From contig JANMNO010000027.1 in the NCBI GenBank assembly GCA_031374115.1, positions 1 to 64,000 on the forward strand: DNA of 64,000 nt, read 5' to 3'. A program made the position numbers and the translations under genes. The notes beneath the pieces are model-generated. The model had not been told where the DNA came from, did no database searches, and saw nothing but the letters and a program-made list of their open reading frames with translations. The DNA comes from JAKFWF01 sp031374115. GTDB taxonomy: Bacteria > Pseudomonadota > Alphaproteobacteria > Rhizobiales > Hyphomicrobiaceae. Shown here piece by piece: positions 63,715 to 64,000 of this stretch (positions within the stretch are counted from its first letter, which is position 1; the number at the start of each line of letters is the position of its first letter).

Positions 63715-64000
63715 TCAGACTGCACCAGCGGCTTTCATCGCGGCGATCCGCGAGGGCGACAACCCCAGCAAGCGTTCGAAGATTTCCTCGTTGTTGACGC
63801 CGAGCGGCGGGCCCAAGTGGTCGATGCCACCTGGCGTCCCGGTCAACCGCGGCACCACATTCGCCACCGCAAGCGTGCCGCTGCCAAGCCGGGGGTCGGC
63901 GACGTGAGCGATATTCTCCCGGGCTGCGTATTGCGGATCCGCAAAGATCTCGTCGATCGCATAGACCGGACCGCAGGGCACTTGGAACTCCTCGCAAATG
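63715..64000 (-). CDS. CaiB/BaiF family CoA transferase, C-terminal end (partial)
   Basis: The frame is open to the window edge and gives the last 94 or so residues. They match family III CoA transferases near the C terminus: VPCGPVYAIDEIFADPQYAAREN, VVPRLTGTPGGIDHLGPPLGVNNEEIFERLLGLS. These enzymes move CoA between carboxylic acids. The substrate and the 5' part lie outside the window. Confidence 0.8.
   Translation of the reverse strand, partial: ICEEFQVPCGPVYAIDEIFADPQYAARENIAHVADPRLGSGTLAVANVVPRLTGTPGGIDHLGPPLGVNNEEIFERLLGLSPSRIAAMKAAGAV

Overview
This window looks like core chromosome of an alphaproteobacterium, most likely in the order Hyphomicrobiales (Rhizobiales), possibly near Xanthobacteraceae or Bradyrhizobiaceae. 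The clues are the GC-rich codon use, DapD-type lysine synthesis, a CycM-like anchored cytochrome c, repeated families of YafK-type L,D-transpeptidases, Liv and Yej transporters with alphaproteobacterial architecture, and alphaproteobacterial ribosomal proteins with Lys/Ala-rich tails. Genus is not claimed. I see no tRNA, rRNA, CRISPR array, prophage or intact insertion sequence.

Layout. (1) 1-9.8 kb is a mosaic of housekeeping and accessory genes: the end of a homocysteine S-methyltransferase gene, a 464-base gap holding a relic of a REP-associated transposase, dapD, a histidine phosphatase, an unknown membrane protein, a thermonuclease, a GH114-like secreted protein, an XdhC plus MobA-like pair (molybdoenzyme maturation without its enzyme nearby), and a tightly overlapping set of UPF0114, alpha/beta hydrolase, saccharopine-dehydrogenase-like and DUF4166 genes. 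(2) 9.8-13.2 kb holds three consecutive YafK-type L,D-transpeptidase genes, each with a different export or anchoring signal, downstream of accA. (3) 14.5-20.7 kb holds a Rid protein, a creatininase-family hydrolase, a small secreted protein, a biotin-dependent carboxylase alpha subunit without its beta subunit, a lone PotB-like permease and a serine hydrolase. (4) 20.7-29.9 kb is a yej-type oligopeptide ABC operon on the minus strand: two yejA paralogues separated by an inverted-repeat element, then yejB, yejE, a small antitoxin-like frame, yejF and a GhrA-like dehydrogenase. (5) 30-39.5 kb has a membrane cytochrome c, kdsB, pheA, nudC, a Liv branched-chain amino-acid type transporter in which permease LivM and both ATPases are one polypeptide, and a hydroxyacyl-CoA dehydrogenase.

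(6) 39.8-59.3 kb is the complete str-S10-spc-alpha supercluster, all on the plus strand: rpsL, rpsG, fusA, tuf, rpsJ, rplC, rplD, rplW, rplB, rpsS, rplV, rpsC, rplP, rpmC, rpsQ, rplN, rplX, rplE, rpsN, rpsH, rplF, rplR, rpsE, rpmD, rplO, secY, adk, rpsM, rpsK, rpoA, rplQ, closed by a strong hairpin terminator. It is bounded by a promoter-like site before rpsL, and another lies before rpsM. (7) 59.4-64 kb holds a ureohydrolase with an altered metal-ligand motif, a DegP/DegQ-type protease, a DUF938 methyltransferase, a 2-hydroxyacid dehydrogenase and the end of a CoA-transferase gene.

Most of the window is ordinary, and I found no clear new multi-gene system. The most interesting points are the repeat element that runs in frame into the second yejA, the small antitoxin-like gene inside the yej operon, the three differently anchored L,D-transpeptidases (one with a suspected frameshift), the LivM-LivG-LivF fusion, the extended ribosomal protein L5, the structured fusA-tuf spacer, and the His-to-Asp change in the ureohydrolase.
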